The notes beneath the pieces were generated by a model. It had not been told where the DNA came from and did no database searches. It worked only from the letters and a program-made list of their open reading frames with translations. Positions 45,115-52,625 of a stretch of DNA of 52,625 bases are shown here, piece by piece. The DNA comes from Fuerstiella sp. (GTDB taxonomy: Bacteria; Planctomycetota; Planctomycetia; Planctomycetales; Planctomycetaceae): NCBI GenBank assembly GCA_014238335.1, contig JABABI010000047.1, positions 1 to 52,625 on the forward strand, written 5' to 3'. Positions within the stretch are counted from its first letter, which is position 1. The number at the start of each line of letters is the position of its first letter. A program made the position numbers and the translations under genes.

Positions 45115-46046
45115 GCCTCAATAGACCTGAGACAAGCACAAGAGATTCAAGACCGCTCACCTTCGTAGCCAGCAATACCACCTTCGAAGATTCTGTCACG
45201 ATGGATGAAACAGCGGGGGCACAGAGAGTGGCTCTCAGACCTCAGGAGATCAGTGAGCATACTCTCCGCGGTCGCTCGCCCCTGCTTCGCCCCTGGAGTC
45301 AGTTCGTAAAACGCATCATCGATATTGCCATTTCATTTCCAGTCGTTGTGCTCGCACTTCCGGTGTTGTGCGTCGCTGTCAAGGTTGCGCAGTGGATGCA
45401 GTCGGCGGGGCCGATGTTTTATCGCCAGGTTCGGTGCGGACGTTATGATCACCAATTCCTGATCCTTAAGTTTCGTACTATGCACGTGCCTTCTCCCGGT
45501 GCGTCCGATATTGAATCCAACTCGGAGGGAAGGATTTTTCCGTTAGGCCGTTTTCTGCGAAACTCGAAAATCGACGAAATCCCACAATTCGTGAACGTGT
45601 TGTTGGGGTCAATGAGCGTTGTGGGTCCCCGCCCACATCATTTCGAAGACTGTAAGAAATTCGAAGGTGTCGTTGATGATTACCCGTTGCGGTCCATTGC
45701 CAAGCCAGGTATCACCGGACTGGCCCAGTATCGGGAATGTCGAGGGGCATTCGCCTGGAACTGTGTCCAGAGTCGTGTTGAACGAGACCTGAGGTACATT
45801 AATACGTGGTCCCAGTGGCTTGACCTTTCTCTGATCGCAAAGACTGCCGGCGTTGTGTTATTGAAACTCGTCTCGTCACCATTCTCATTAACAACTCCGG
45901 AATCCACGATGGATCCGGTTTTGCGTCCTGAATTGCGTATTTTGACTGAGTTAGCAGATAGCGATCAGGAAGTCCTGAGTATTGGGATTGGTGGGAATCA
46001 ATCAGGTCAGGCACCATTCGTCGAGCGAGACGATCTTGCTGCGTAG
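45111..46046 (+). CDS. Initiating sugar-phosphate transferase (WcaJ/RfbP-type bacterial sugar transferase)
   Basis: A 311-residue polyisoprenyl-phosphate sugar-1-phosphate transferase, which loads the first sugar onto undecaprenyl phosphate at the inner membrane. A 65-residue disordered N-terminus precedes a single re-entrant membrane helix (RIIDIAISFPVVVLALPVL). The catalytic domain shows GPMFYRQVRCGR, FLILKFRTM, LGRFLRNSKIDEIPQFVNVL, GSMSVVGPRPHH and KPGITGLAQY. It is the short form without the N-terminal multi-helix domain. ATG 45111 has a strong GGAGG six bases upstream and overlaps the preceding stop. The sugar cannot be read from sequence. Confidence 0.9.
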   Translation: MSLNRPETSTRDSRPLTFVASNTTFEDSVTMDETAGAQRVALRPQEISEHTLRGRSPLLRPWSQFVKRIIDIAISFPVVVLALPVLCVAVKVAQWMQSAGPMFYRQVRCGRYDHQFLILKFRTMHVPSPGASDIESNSEGRIFPLGRFLRNSKIDEIPQFVNVLLGSMSVVGPRPHHFEDCKKFEGVVDDYPLRSIAKPGITGLAQYRECRGAFAWNCVQSRVERDLRYINTWSQWLDLSLIAKTAGVVLLKLVSSPFSLTTPESTMDPVLRPELRILTELADSDQEVLSIGIGGNQSGQAPFVERDDLAA

Positions 46047-46051
46047 CAGGT

Positions 46052-46696
46052 ATGGTGCGAAAAGAGATGCGCAGCAATGCCGGAAAAAGCACGGTAGCGG
46101 ATGTGCTCCTGGGGTTGTTGACTCCGGATTCCGGTGAGGTATTGGTCGACGGCAATCCGTTGCAGGATGAGATCCCTGGTTCGTGGCGGTGCGCCGTCGG
46201 CTACGTGCCGCAGGAACCGTTTCTGTTGCATGACACGATCCGAGTGAACATGCTCTGGAGTAAACCGGACGCTACTGAAGCTCAGATGATCGAGGCCCTG
46301 CGACTGGCTGCTATGGATCAGGTGGTCAGCGCACTCCCCTCCGGTCTTGACACCGTTGTGGGTGACCGCGGTGTTAACCTGTCCGGTGGCGAACGCCAAC
46401 GAATCACACTGGCGCGGGCCATGTTGCGTTGCCCGTCGGTATTGATTCTTGACGAAGCAACCAGTTCGCTGGATGCGGCAAATCAGGAAAAGGTGATGTC
46501 CGCGTTGAGGAGCCTGCACGGCAAACTGACCGTGATTCTAATTGCACACCGGATGTCGACCGTTCGTGAGGCAGACCAGATAGTGATCCTTAATCACGGA
46601 CAAGTGGTGGCTCACGGGAAATTTGATGAACTGCACGCGCAGAATGATCACTTTCGCAAACTGATGAGCGATGAGCCGTTATCGACAGCACCGTGA
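46052..46696 (+). pseudogene. 5'-truncated ABC exporter ATP-binding domain
   Basis: A 214-codon frame matches the C-terminal two-thirds of the nucleotide-binding domain of an MsbA-type ABC exporter. The membrane domain and the first beta strands are absent, and the Walker A motif begins abruptly as SNAGKST, without the usual leading Gly-x-x-Gly. The rest is intact: Q-loop GYVPQEPFLLHDTI, signature LSGGERQRI, Walker B VLILDEATSSLDA and H-loop IAHRMSTV. It starts 5 bases after the sugar transferase stop, so it may still be transcribed. I read it as the 3' remnant of a transporter gene lost by deletion; a stand-alone ATPase is unlikely. Confidence 0.8.
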
Positions 46697-47574
46697 GGAG
46701 AATTTTGAATGACGGATAGACGGCAGTTCGACATTCAGAACGTCTGGATACGCTGGCCAAATACAACAGTCGCATGCGCGTGGTCGCTGAAGACGGAACG
46801 TTCTGTTCTTTGATCTTCCCTGCTAACTCAGGTTCGTACGTCACGCGTACTGCGATGACTGTCATCTGAATGAACTGGGTTGCCTGGGAACTCTCGGTTC
46901 GTGGCACAGTAGCTAACAGCCCCGTCTGAATGCCTTTCGATCGCTCCTGCCCCATGTGGCGCCCCATGATGTCGGAAAGCCGTCAGTCCGCTGATTTTGC
47001 CGAATGCTGGTTCAGCGACCAGCAGAAAGCCATGGCAGCACCAGTGAGCTCGCCGATTTGGCCGGAATTCGATCTAGCATCGATTCGCGAAAATGCGATA
47101 GCCTCCGCGCTAGTAGGGGATTCAGGCCATTTTTGCCTGACCTTTCCTCTTGAGGTGCCGCCTTTTCCCCGAGATTTGTGTCACCCACGAGGACGGAGTC
47201 CGCGCAGGCCAACGGCCGTCAGGATTGGCGGTTCATGGGGGAATGGGTAAGGCGCGAAGGCGTCTGATGGAACGCTCAGAATTGAGGATGTCATTCATGG
47301 GACAATGCCGAACACCCCTGAACTTCTGTCGGTGAGACGATAGACACGCCCCATGGCTGAATCAGGATTCACGAGGTATTGCTCTGTCGCTACCTTCGCC
47401 AATGTCCTCATGGGATGTTCGATGAATCGCCATTTCGTCGTTGTCTGCGTCCAGTCGGTTTCTCGGGACTTTCACTCTGAAGCCAAACCTATTCATCCGT
47501 TGATGTAGAACATTGGTTGGAATTTCAGTATCTCTTTCTCACGTGCTGCCACAGACCATAGAAGGTCGAAATTG
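46697..47574. other. Degenerate stretch inside the polysaccharide cluster
   Basis: These 878 bases hold no intact recognisable gene, which is unusual for such a tightly packed cluster. The left end carries a frameshifted small frame (46709-46869). Other open frames, such as one at 46930-47250, show no domain. Together with the truncated ABC gene it looks like the scar of a deletion or rearrangement. Confidence 0.55.
46709..46869 (+). pseudogene. Small frameshifted coding remnant
   Basis: ATG 46709 has a strong GAGGAG eight bases upstream, directly after the ABC fragment. The first frame (MTDRRQFDIQNV...) soon stops, while a second frame gives a protein-like tail (LDTLAKYNSRMRVVAEDGTF, then CSLIFPANSG) ending at 46869. 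Joining them needs one missing base. The family is not recognised. Confidence 0.35.
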
Positions 47575-48696
47575 ATGCAGTTTATTGATCTGAAACATCA
47601 GTATTCGCTTTATCAGGACCAAATCGACCAACGGATGCGCGCCGTGCTCGATCACGGCCGGTTCATCATGGGGCCGGAGATTGCTGAATTGGAGGCAGGT
47701 CTGGCTGACTATGCCGGGACAAAGCATGCCGTGACGGTTTCCAGCGGGACGGCCAGTCTGGAAATTGCCCTGCGAGCTCTGGGAATCGGACCGGGTGACG
47801 AAGTGGTCACTGTTCCATTTACATGGATCAGCAGTGCCGAGGTGATCAAGCTTGTCGGCGCGACCCCAGTGTTTGTTGACATCGAGGCCGACTCATTCAA
47901 CATGGATGTTGATTTGCTTGAGGCGGCCATCACGCCACGCACTAAGGCGATTCTGCCCGTCTGTCTGTTCGGCCAGTTGCCGGACCTTGCCGGAATGAAC
48001 AGAATTGCGGCGAAACACGGTGTGCCTGTCCTGGAGGACGGTGCTCAAAGTTTTGGCGCCACCCAAAATGGACGTCGCAGTTGCTCGTTGACCACCGTTG
48101 GCAGCACCAGCTTCTTTCCCGCGAAACCTCTCGGTTGCTTTGGTGACGGTGGAGCTCTGTTCACTGATGACGACGATCTGGCAACGTCGTTGCGGGCCAT
48201 TCGCACTCACGGCGGCACCAGGCGGCATCATCATACACTGGTTGGAACAAACGGCCGTATGGATACTCTGCAGGCTGCTGTCGTGTTGGCCAAGCTGCCT
48301 CACTTTGAGCAGGAAGTGCGGAACCGCGGGGAAATCGGAGCTCGGTATTCTGATCTGTTGCGGGACGACTGCGATGTTCCGGAAGTCGACGTTGGCAACA
48401 CACATGTCTACGCTCAGTACACGATCCGTGTTCCTGATCGGGACTTTGTCGCTGCCTCGTTGAAGGAGCAGGGGATTCCGTCTGCCGTGTACTATCCCAA
48501 ATGTCTACACGAGCAGCCGATCTTCGCGGACCTGGGGTATGAGTACGGGGCTTTTCCAGAGTCCGAAAAGGCATCGCAAGAAGTACTGAGTCTCCCGATG
48601 CACCCGTTTCTCAGCGAATCCGATCAGGATCGTGTTGTTGGTGCGGTCAAGTCGGCCATTGCAAACATCGACAGCCGTGCTGCTCAGGCAGCCTGA
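47575..48696 (+). CDS. wbpE: DegT/DnrJ/EryC1/StrS aminotransferase, WbpE-like
   Basis: A 373-residue PLP-dependent sugar aminotransferase. It is closest in pattern to WbpE/WlbC, which aminates C3 of UDP-2-acetamido-2-deoxy-3-keto-glucuronate. Features are MQFIDLKHQY at the start, SGTASLEIALRALGIGPGDEV, PFTWISSAEVI, DGAQSFGA, and the PLP-binding Lys184 in SFFPAKPLGCFGDGGA. GRMDTLQAAVV and SLPMHPFLSESDQ follow near the end. ATG 47575 has GAAGG nine bases upstream. The next gene supplies the oxidoreductase and N-acetyltransferase that flank this step, which supports the assignment. Confidence 0.85.
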   Translation: MQFIDLKHQYSLYQDQIDQRMRAVLDHGRFIMGPEIAELEAGLADYAGTKHAVTVSSGTASLEIALRALGIGPGDEVVTVPFTWISSAEVIKLVGATPVFVDIEADSFNMDVDLLEAAITPRTKAILPVCLFGQLPDLAGMNRIAAKHGVPVLEDGAQSFGATQNGRRSCSLTTVGSTSFFPAKPLGCFGDGGALFTDDDDLATSLRAIRTHGGTRRHHHTLVGTNGRMDTLQAAVVLAKLPHFEQEVRNRGEIGARYSDLLRDDCDVPEVDVGNTHVYAQYTIRVPDRDFVAASLKEQGIPSAVYYPKCLHEQPIFADLGYEYGAFPESEKASQEVLSLPMHPFLSESDQDRVVGAVKSAIANIDSRAAQAA

Positions 48697-48735
48697 TGCA
48701 GACGCCATTTTTTGTCAGTTAATACGAAAGGCAAC

Positions 48736-50388
48736 ATGATGCGAACACGCGACCTAGCACTGATCGGAGCGGGCTATTGGGGCAAGAACCTTGCCCGGAA
48801 CTTCCTGAACCTGGGGGCTCTCCATACACTCTGTGACAGCAATCCTGAAACGCTTGCCGCATATGGAAAGGAATATGCGGACGTCAGGCAGGAGCAGTCA
48901 TTTGACCATGTGCTCGCGAACCCGGAGGTCTCCAGGGTTGCGATTGCGGCTCCCGCAGTGCATCACTTCAACCTTGCGAGTGCGGCTTTGGAGGCGGGCA
49001 AAGACGTCTATGTGGAAAAACCGTTGTGCCTGAATCCCGACGACGCCAAAGCGTTAATCGAGATTGCGAAAAAAAACGGGCGTGTGTTGATGGTTGGCCA
49101 TTTGCTGCAGTACCACGCATATGTTGAAAAGCTTAATGAAATGGTTCGTGGCGGTGAACTTGGCAAGTTGTACTACGTCACTTCCAACCGGCTTAATCTT
49201 GGAAAGATTCGGCAGGAAGAGAATTCACTTTGGAGTTTTGCGCCCCACGACATCTCGGTGATTCTTGGATTGGCCGGGGGCCTTCCCGACGAAGTCGTCT
49301 GTCACGGCGAACAGTATCTGACCGATGGTGTTGCTGATACCACACTCACGCAGCTGAAGTTCAGCAGCGGACTTCGTGCCCATATTTACGTCAGCTGGCT
49401 GAACCCGTTCAAAGAACAAAAACTGACCGTTGTGGGGTCCGACGGCATGGCTGTCTTTGACGACACAAAGCCGTGGGACGAAAAACTGACTGTTTATCGT
49501 AAGTATCTGACATGGACAGAAGGAAAATTTCCGTCGGTGAACAAGAGTGACGGTGAAGCGATTGTCGTAGAGCAATCAGAGCCGCTTCGCAGCGAGTGTC
49601 AGCATTTCATCGATAGTTGTGAGACGCGAGCTGTGCCACGAACTGACGGTGCCGAGGGGTTGCGTGTGCTGCAGGTCCTGGATGCCGCCCAGCAGAGTCT
49701 GGACACAAACGGTGCGACAGTGTCACCATCAACGACAAGAACAAAGGCCACGTTTTTTGCCCATTCGACAGCAACGATCGACAACGGTGCTGTCCTTGGT
49801 CAGGAAACCAAAGTGTGGCACTACTCACATATCAGTGATAACGCCGTAGTCGGTCCCCGTTGCAATATCGGGCAGAATGTTTTCCTTGCCCCGACCGTGA
49901 ACATTGGGAGCAACGTCAAGATTCAGAACAACGTGTCGGTCTACGCCGGGACAACGATCGAAGATGACGTATTTCTGGGCCCGTCATGTGCCCTGACCAA
50001 TGTTTCAAATCCAAGAAGTCAGGTTGTTCGGCGTGACGCGTACGAAGAAACAGTAATACGGCGAGGTGCGACCATCGGAGCCAATGCCACGATCGTCTGT
50101 GGAGTCACCATTGGACGATATGCCTTCATTGCAGCAGGGGCGGTCGTCACCAAAGACGTACCAGACTACGCGACAGTCATGGGCGTCCCGGCCAGACAAA
50201 CCGGCTGGATGAGCCGCCACGGGCACCGTCTGGAGTTCAGTAATGGAGAAGCGACGTGCCTGGAATCCGGTCTGCGTTACGCTCTTAAGAACAATGAAGT
50301 TCGATGCACTGACATCGCCGAGAATGCAGTCCTTCCGGGACAGCTTTCGACCGGTGAGCATGTCTATCGAATCTGCAAGGCGGCATAG
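48736..50388 (+). CDS. Fused sugar-nucleotide 3-dehydrogenase (WbpB/WlbA-like) and N-acetyltransferase (WbpD/WlbB-like)
   Basis: A 550-residue two-domain enzyme. Residues 1 to about 325 form a Gfo/Idh/MocA oxidoreductase with the NAD-binding LIGAGYWGKNLARNF, VYVEKPLCLN (the EKP catalytic-Lys motif) and WSFAPHDISVIL. From about 335 to 495 is a left-handed beta-helix hexapeptide-repeat acetyltransferase (AVLGQETKVWHYSHI, GQNVFLAPTVNIG, GATIGANATIVCGVTIGRYAFIAAGAVV). A 45-residue C-terminal piece follows (SGLRYALKNNEVRC). In UDP-2,3-diacetamido sugar synthesis these two activities come before and after the aminotransferase encoded just upstream. ATG 48736 has AAAGG close upstream; TTG 48712 is the alternative. 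Both domains look complete. Confidence 0.87.
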   Translation: MMRTRDLALIGAGYWGKNLARNFLNLGALHTLCDSNPETLAAYGKEYADVRQEQSFDHVLANPEVSRVAIAAPAVHHFNLASAALEAGKDVYVEKPLCLNPDDAKALIEIAKKNGRVLMVGHLLQYHAYVEKLNEMVRGGELGKLYYVTSNRLNLGKIRQEENSLWSFAPHDISVILGLAGGLPDEVVCHGEQYLTDGVADTTLTQLKFSSGLRAHIYVSWLNPFKEQKLTVVGSDGMAVFDDTKPWDEKLTVYRKYLTWTEGKFPSVNKSDGEAIVVEQSEPLRSECQHFIDSCETRAVPRTDGAEGLRVLQVLDAAQQSLDTNGATVSPSTTRTKATFFAHSTATIDNGAVLGQETKVWHYSHISDNAVVGPRCNIGQNVFLAPTVNIGSNVKIQNNVSVYAGTTIEDDVFLGPSCALTNVSNPRSQVVRRDAYEETVIRRGATIGANATIVCGVTIGRYAFIAAGAVVTKDVPDYATVMGVPARQTGWMSRHGHRLEFSNGEATCLESGLRYALKNNEVRCTDIAENAVLPGQLSTGEHVYRICKAA

Positions 50389-50467
50389 CGACCGAAAGTC
50401 CTTCCTGCTTAATCTTCCCGTGTCCTGTCCATAGCATTAGGTTGGCCCAGCCCGCGACAGGCGTTTC

Positions 50468-51787
50468 ATGGATCATTCGGTGTCCGGCTCAGCCATGATT
50501 TCGCCAGAATCTCGAGTACCCACTCTTCGTGGCTCGAAGTTTCTCAGAAATGTTACGACTCTTGTTAGTGGACAGGCTGTTGCAGTTGCCGTACCGATAC
50601 TGGCGGCGCCATTGCTGGGACGCCTGTACACGCCCGTTGATTACGGGACCATGGGGATTTACCTGGGATTCTCGTCTGTCCTGGTCGTCGTGGGCAACTG
50701 GAAGTACTCTCAGGCAATCATTGTTGAAAAGCATGATCGAAAGGCAGACGCAGCTGTTGGTACCTGCGTCATAACGTCATTCTGTACTACCCTCGTCGCG
50801 TGTGTCGTGGCGGCGCTGATTATCGTCTTTTGTCTTAAGACAAAGATCATGACGGACGGCGTTTGGTGGTTTGCACTTTTACCGTTTTCCACAGCCTCAG
50901 GTGGCCTTTGTGAAGCTGTCGGAGCGCTGGCCAATCGTCACCGGCACTATCGCCTGATCGCGGTTGTCAGGCCTCTGTGTGCATTCTGTACAGTGACCAC
51001 GTCAATTACACTGGGTGTTCTCGGCTTCGGTTGCCACGGACTTTTGGCTGCGTTGGCTGTCGGGCAGATGCTTTCGCTGGCTTTGTACGGTGCCTTTGCG
51101 GCCAGACACTTCAGGCACGCCAGGCACCGGGGATCAATCACGCTGAGCAGAGCTCGTGCAATCTTTCGTCGACACCGAAAATTTGCAATCTATACAACTC
51201 CGGGTGCGTTCATTGCCGACTTTGCGATGCAATGGCCGGTGTATCTTCTGACATTGATGGGGGCGACAGGGACGATTGGACTGTTCAGCCGCGGACGCCA
51301 ATTGCTGACGATGCCCGTAAGTCTCGTTTCAGGATCTGTTACGCAGGTGTTTCAGCAACGCGCGGCGGTGGAATTTCGACAAACGGGCAACTGCAGGCGT
51401 ATCTTTTGGAAGACCTTTGTCGGTCTCTTCGCTGTTGGATGTATTCCAACAGTTATTGTCGCCATCACGGCGCCTGATCTGTTTGCCGTTGTGCTTGGCA
51501 CGCATTGGCGCGAGGCCGGAACTGTGGCTCAGATTCTCTCACCGATGCTGTTGCTGAGGTTCATGTGCAATCCGCTCTCAAGCGTCTTCTACGTGGTCGA
51601 GGCACAGAAAAAGGATTTTTGGTTGGCGATCGTAACATCCGCTGCAACGGTGGCAGCCACCGCTACACCATATTGGCTCGGGATGTCCGGCTTCGCGGTT
51701 ATTGGCGGTTTCTCGCTTGGATGTTCATTGATGTATATTATCTATATGACTCAGGCTGCCGTTATTGCAGAGCGGGGGGCGGCATAG
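50468..51787 (+). CDS. Wzx-type lipid-linked oligosaccharide flippase
   Basis: A 439-residue polytopic membrane protein of the MOP/polysaccharide-synthesis superfamily, with about 12 predicted membrane helices. It flips undecaprenyl-linked repeat units across the inner membrane. Typical features are the N-terminal FLRNVTTLVSGQAVAVAVPILAAPLLGRLYTPVDYG, the FAIYTTPGAFIADFA helix in the middle and the IGLFSRGRQLLTMPVSLVSGSVTQVF segment. ATG 50468 is used; ATG 50495 is possible. It fits a Wzx/Wzy-type pathway together with the sugar transferase and polymerase upstream. Confidence 0.85.
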   Translation: MDHSVSGSAMISPESRVPTLRGSKFLRNVTTLVSGQAVAVAVPILAAPLLGRLYTPVDYGTMGIYLGFSSVLVVVGNWKYSQAIIVEKHDRKADAAVGTCVITSFCTTLVACVVAALIIVFCLKTKIMTDGVWWFALLPFSTASGGLCEAVGALANRHRHYRLIAVVRPLCAFCTVTTSITLGVLGFGCHGLLAALAVGQMLSLALYGAFAARHFRHARHRGSITLSRARAIFRRHRKFAIYTTPGAFIADFAMQWPVYLLTLMGATGTIGLFSRGRQLLTMPVSLVSGSVTQVFQQRAAVEFRQTGNCRRIFWKTFVGLFAVGCIPTVIVAITAPDLFAVVLGTHWREAGTVAQILSPMLLLRFMCNPLSSVFYVVEAQKKDFWLAIVTSAATVAATATPYWLGMSGFAVIGGFSLGCSLMYIIYMTQAAVIAERGAA

Positions 51788-51788
51788 A

Positions 51789-52463
51789 TTGTTCTTGAGA
51801 ATAGTCAATGCAGGACTTCGTCTGCCCTATCGTATTCTGCGCAGATGTCTTGCGGCGTTGCCTTGTTTCACATTCGATCGGGAGTCACGAAACACGCAGA
51901 CGCCGGCAACAATTGAACACTGGCTAATTCAGAATGTGCTCGGGATCAATCGCGGCCCATACTGGCCAGTACACTACACGAGCCGTGTCAGCGGCTGGGA
52001 AAACATCCTTGCCGGTGTTGAGACGTGTCCCGGCTATATGGGCGGTTGCTACATCCAGGGAATTGGTAAGATCACGATCGGTGATTACACGCAGATTGCT
52101 TCAAATGTTGGCATCATCAGCGCCAACCATTCCCTCACGGACAATCGGAAGCACACTCCGAACGAAGTCTGCATTGGGGAATATTGCTGGTTAGGCATGA
52201 ATTCGGTGATTCTTCCCGGCGTGACTCTGGGTGACTTCACAGTCGTCGGAGCCGGGGCGATCGTCACCAGGTCATTTCCGGAAGGACACTGCGTCGTCGG
52301 CGGCAACCCGGCGAAAGTCATCAGGTCCCTTAACCCCGATGAATGTGTCCGTCACGTAAGCGAGTACGAATATCACGGGTACATCCCCAGGACCCGGTTT
52401 GAGGACTTTTGCCAGCGCCACCTGAACTTCCCCACGACCACGACGTCGGCCGAAAACAGATGA
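51789..52463 (+). CDS. Hexapeptide-repeat O-acyltransferase (CatB/WbbJ-like)
   Basis: A 224-residue acyltransferase, probably an acetyl-CoA-dependent enzyme decorating the glycan. A basic N-terminal segment is followed by a left-handed beta-helix with MGGCYIQGIGKITIGDYTQIA, catalytic-type NVGIISANHS, GEYCWLGMNSVILPGVTLGDF and VVGAGAIVTRSFPEG. No ATG is available at the N-terminus; TTG 51789 lies just after the flippase stop, with TTG 51795 or 51765 as alternatives. Its stop overlaps the next ATG by 4 bases, so it is part of the same operon. Confidence 0.8.
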   Translation: MFLRIVNAGLRLPYRILRRCLAALPCFTFDRESRNTQTPATIEHWLIQNVLGINRGPYWPVHYTSRVSGWENILAGVETCPGYMGGCYIQGIGKITIGDYTQIASNVGIISANHSLTDNRKHTPNEVCIGEYCWLGMNSVILPGVTLGDFTVVGAGAIVTRSFPEGHCVVGGNPAKVIRSLNPDECVRHVSEYEYHGYIPRTRFEDFCQRHLNFPTTTTSAENR

Positions 52464-52625
52464 TTGCGATCGTCGACTACGATACCGGAAACCTTCGGTC
52501 GGTACAGAATATCCTACGGCACATAGGGTTCGATTCGACGATTGCGGCAACACCAGATGAACTCCGGGCTGCCGGAAAGATCATTCTTCCGGGAGTCGGT
52601 ACGTTTGACCATGGCATGAAGAGTC
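52460..52625 (+). CDS. HisH-type glutamine amidotransferase, partial (runs off the right edge)
   Basis: Fifty-five codons of the N-terminus of an imidazole-glycerol-phosphate-synthase glutaminase subunit. It starts MIAIVDYDTGNLRSVQNIL, then KIILPGVGTFDHGM, which is the oxyanion-hole PGVG region. The catalytic Cys lies beyond the window. In O-antigen loci a HisH2/HisF2 pair acts with WbpG to convert an N-acetyl group of diamino sugars to an acetamidino group. That role is likelier here than histidine synthesis because of the neighbours, but it needs the next genes to confirm. ATG 52460 overlaps the preceding stop. Confidence 0.85.
   Translation, partial: MIAIVDYDTGNLRSVQNILRHIGFDSTIAATPDELRAAGKIILPGVGTFDHGMKS

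Noticed and set aside
46930..47250. 106-codon frame in the degenerate stretch of the glycan cluster
   Set aside because: No domain, no ribosome binding site and atypical composition; more likely non-coding scar.
1..52625. CRISPR arrays, tRNA or rRNA genes, intact transposases, prophage genes
   Set aside because: None seen on either strand; the only repeat structures are the short ones listed.

Overview
The window looks like chromosomal DNA of a planctomycete (phylum Planctomycetota). The basis is the gene content: the planctomycete cytochrome c / DUF1549 / DUF1553 protein, DUF1592 and DUF1552 proteins, three DUF1501 proteins with twin-arginine leaders, a formylglycine-generating-enzyme-like domain fused to leucine-rich repeats, and a sulfatase. 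No close species is claimed. No tRNA, rRNA, CRISPR array or intact transposase was recognised.

Layout. (1) 0.4-3.4 kb, minus strand: a thioredoxin-fold lipoprotein without the redox cysteines, and a membrane-anchored TAXI-type solute-binding protein. (2) 3.7-13.3 kb, housekeeping: mtaB, tmk, scpB, a DUF1571 protein, panC, an lgt-like gene, an MscS channel, a frameshifted transglutaminase-like gene and a lone rpsR. (3) 13.5-25.7 kb, all plus strand: a block of envelope proteins made of a cytochrome/DUF1549/DUF1553 protein with a DUF1501 partner, a pseudo-FGE/LRR protein, a DUF1592 cytochrome protein with a DUF1552 partner, and another DUF1501 protein. It ends at a strong terminator shared with a convergent small metal-binding-type secreted protein. 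(4) 26.3-28.3 kb: a decayed hybrid sensor histidine kinase behind a 12-C homopolymer. (5) 28.3-34.7 kb: a mogA-type gene, divergent from a complete 2-oxoglutarate dehydrogenase operon (E1-E2-E3). (6) 34.7-38.5 kb: a MITE-like inverted-repeat element, a frameshifted sulfatase and a third DUF1501 gene. (7) 39.0 kb to the right edge: a surface polysaccharide cluster with a Wza-like export lipoprotein, Wzc-like tyrosine autokinase, O-antigen polymerase/ligase with a helical repeat tail, initiating sugar transferase, an orphan ABC ATPase fragment and degenerate DNA, WbpE-type aminotransferase, a WbpB-WbpD fusion, Wzx flippase, acetyltransferase and the start of a HisH-type amidotransferase.

How the genes work together. 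Region 3 reads as a set of exported partner proteins (each cytochrome-type protein followed by a twin-arginine DUF1501/DUF1552 protein). Their substrate is unknown; complex-carbohydrate degradation is only a guess from the phylum. Region 7 encodes assembly and export of a glycan whose precursor is probably a 2,3-diamino-2,3-dideoxy hexuronic acid, possibly further amidinated if the HisH is a HisH2/WbpG partner. At least four genes in the window are visibly broken (transglutaminase, histidine kinase, sulfatase, ABC exporter). This means either active gene decay or, for the two single-frameshift cases, possible sequencing or assembly errors.
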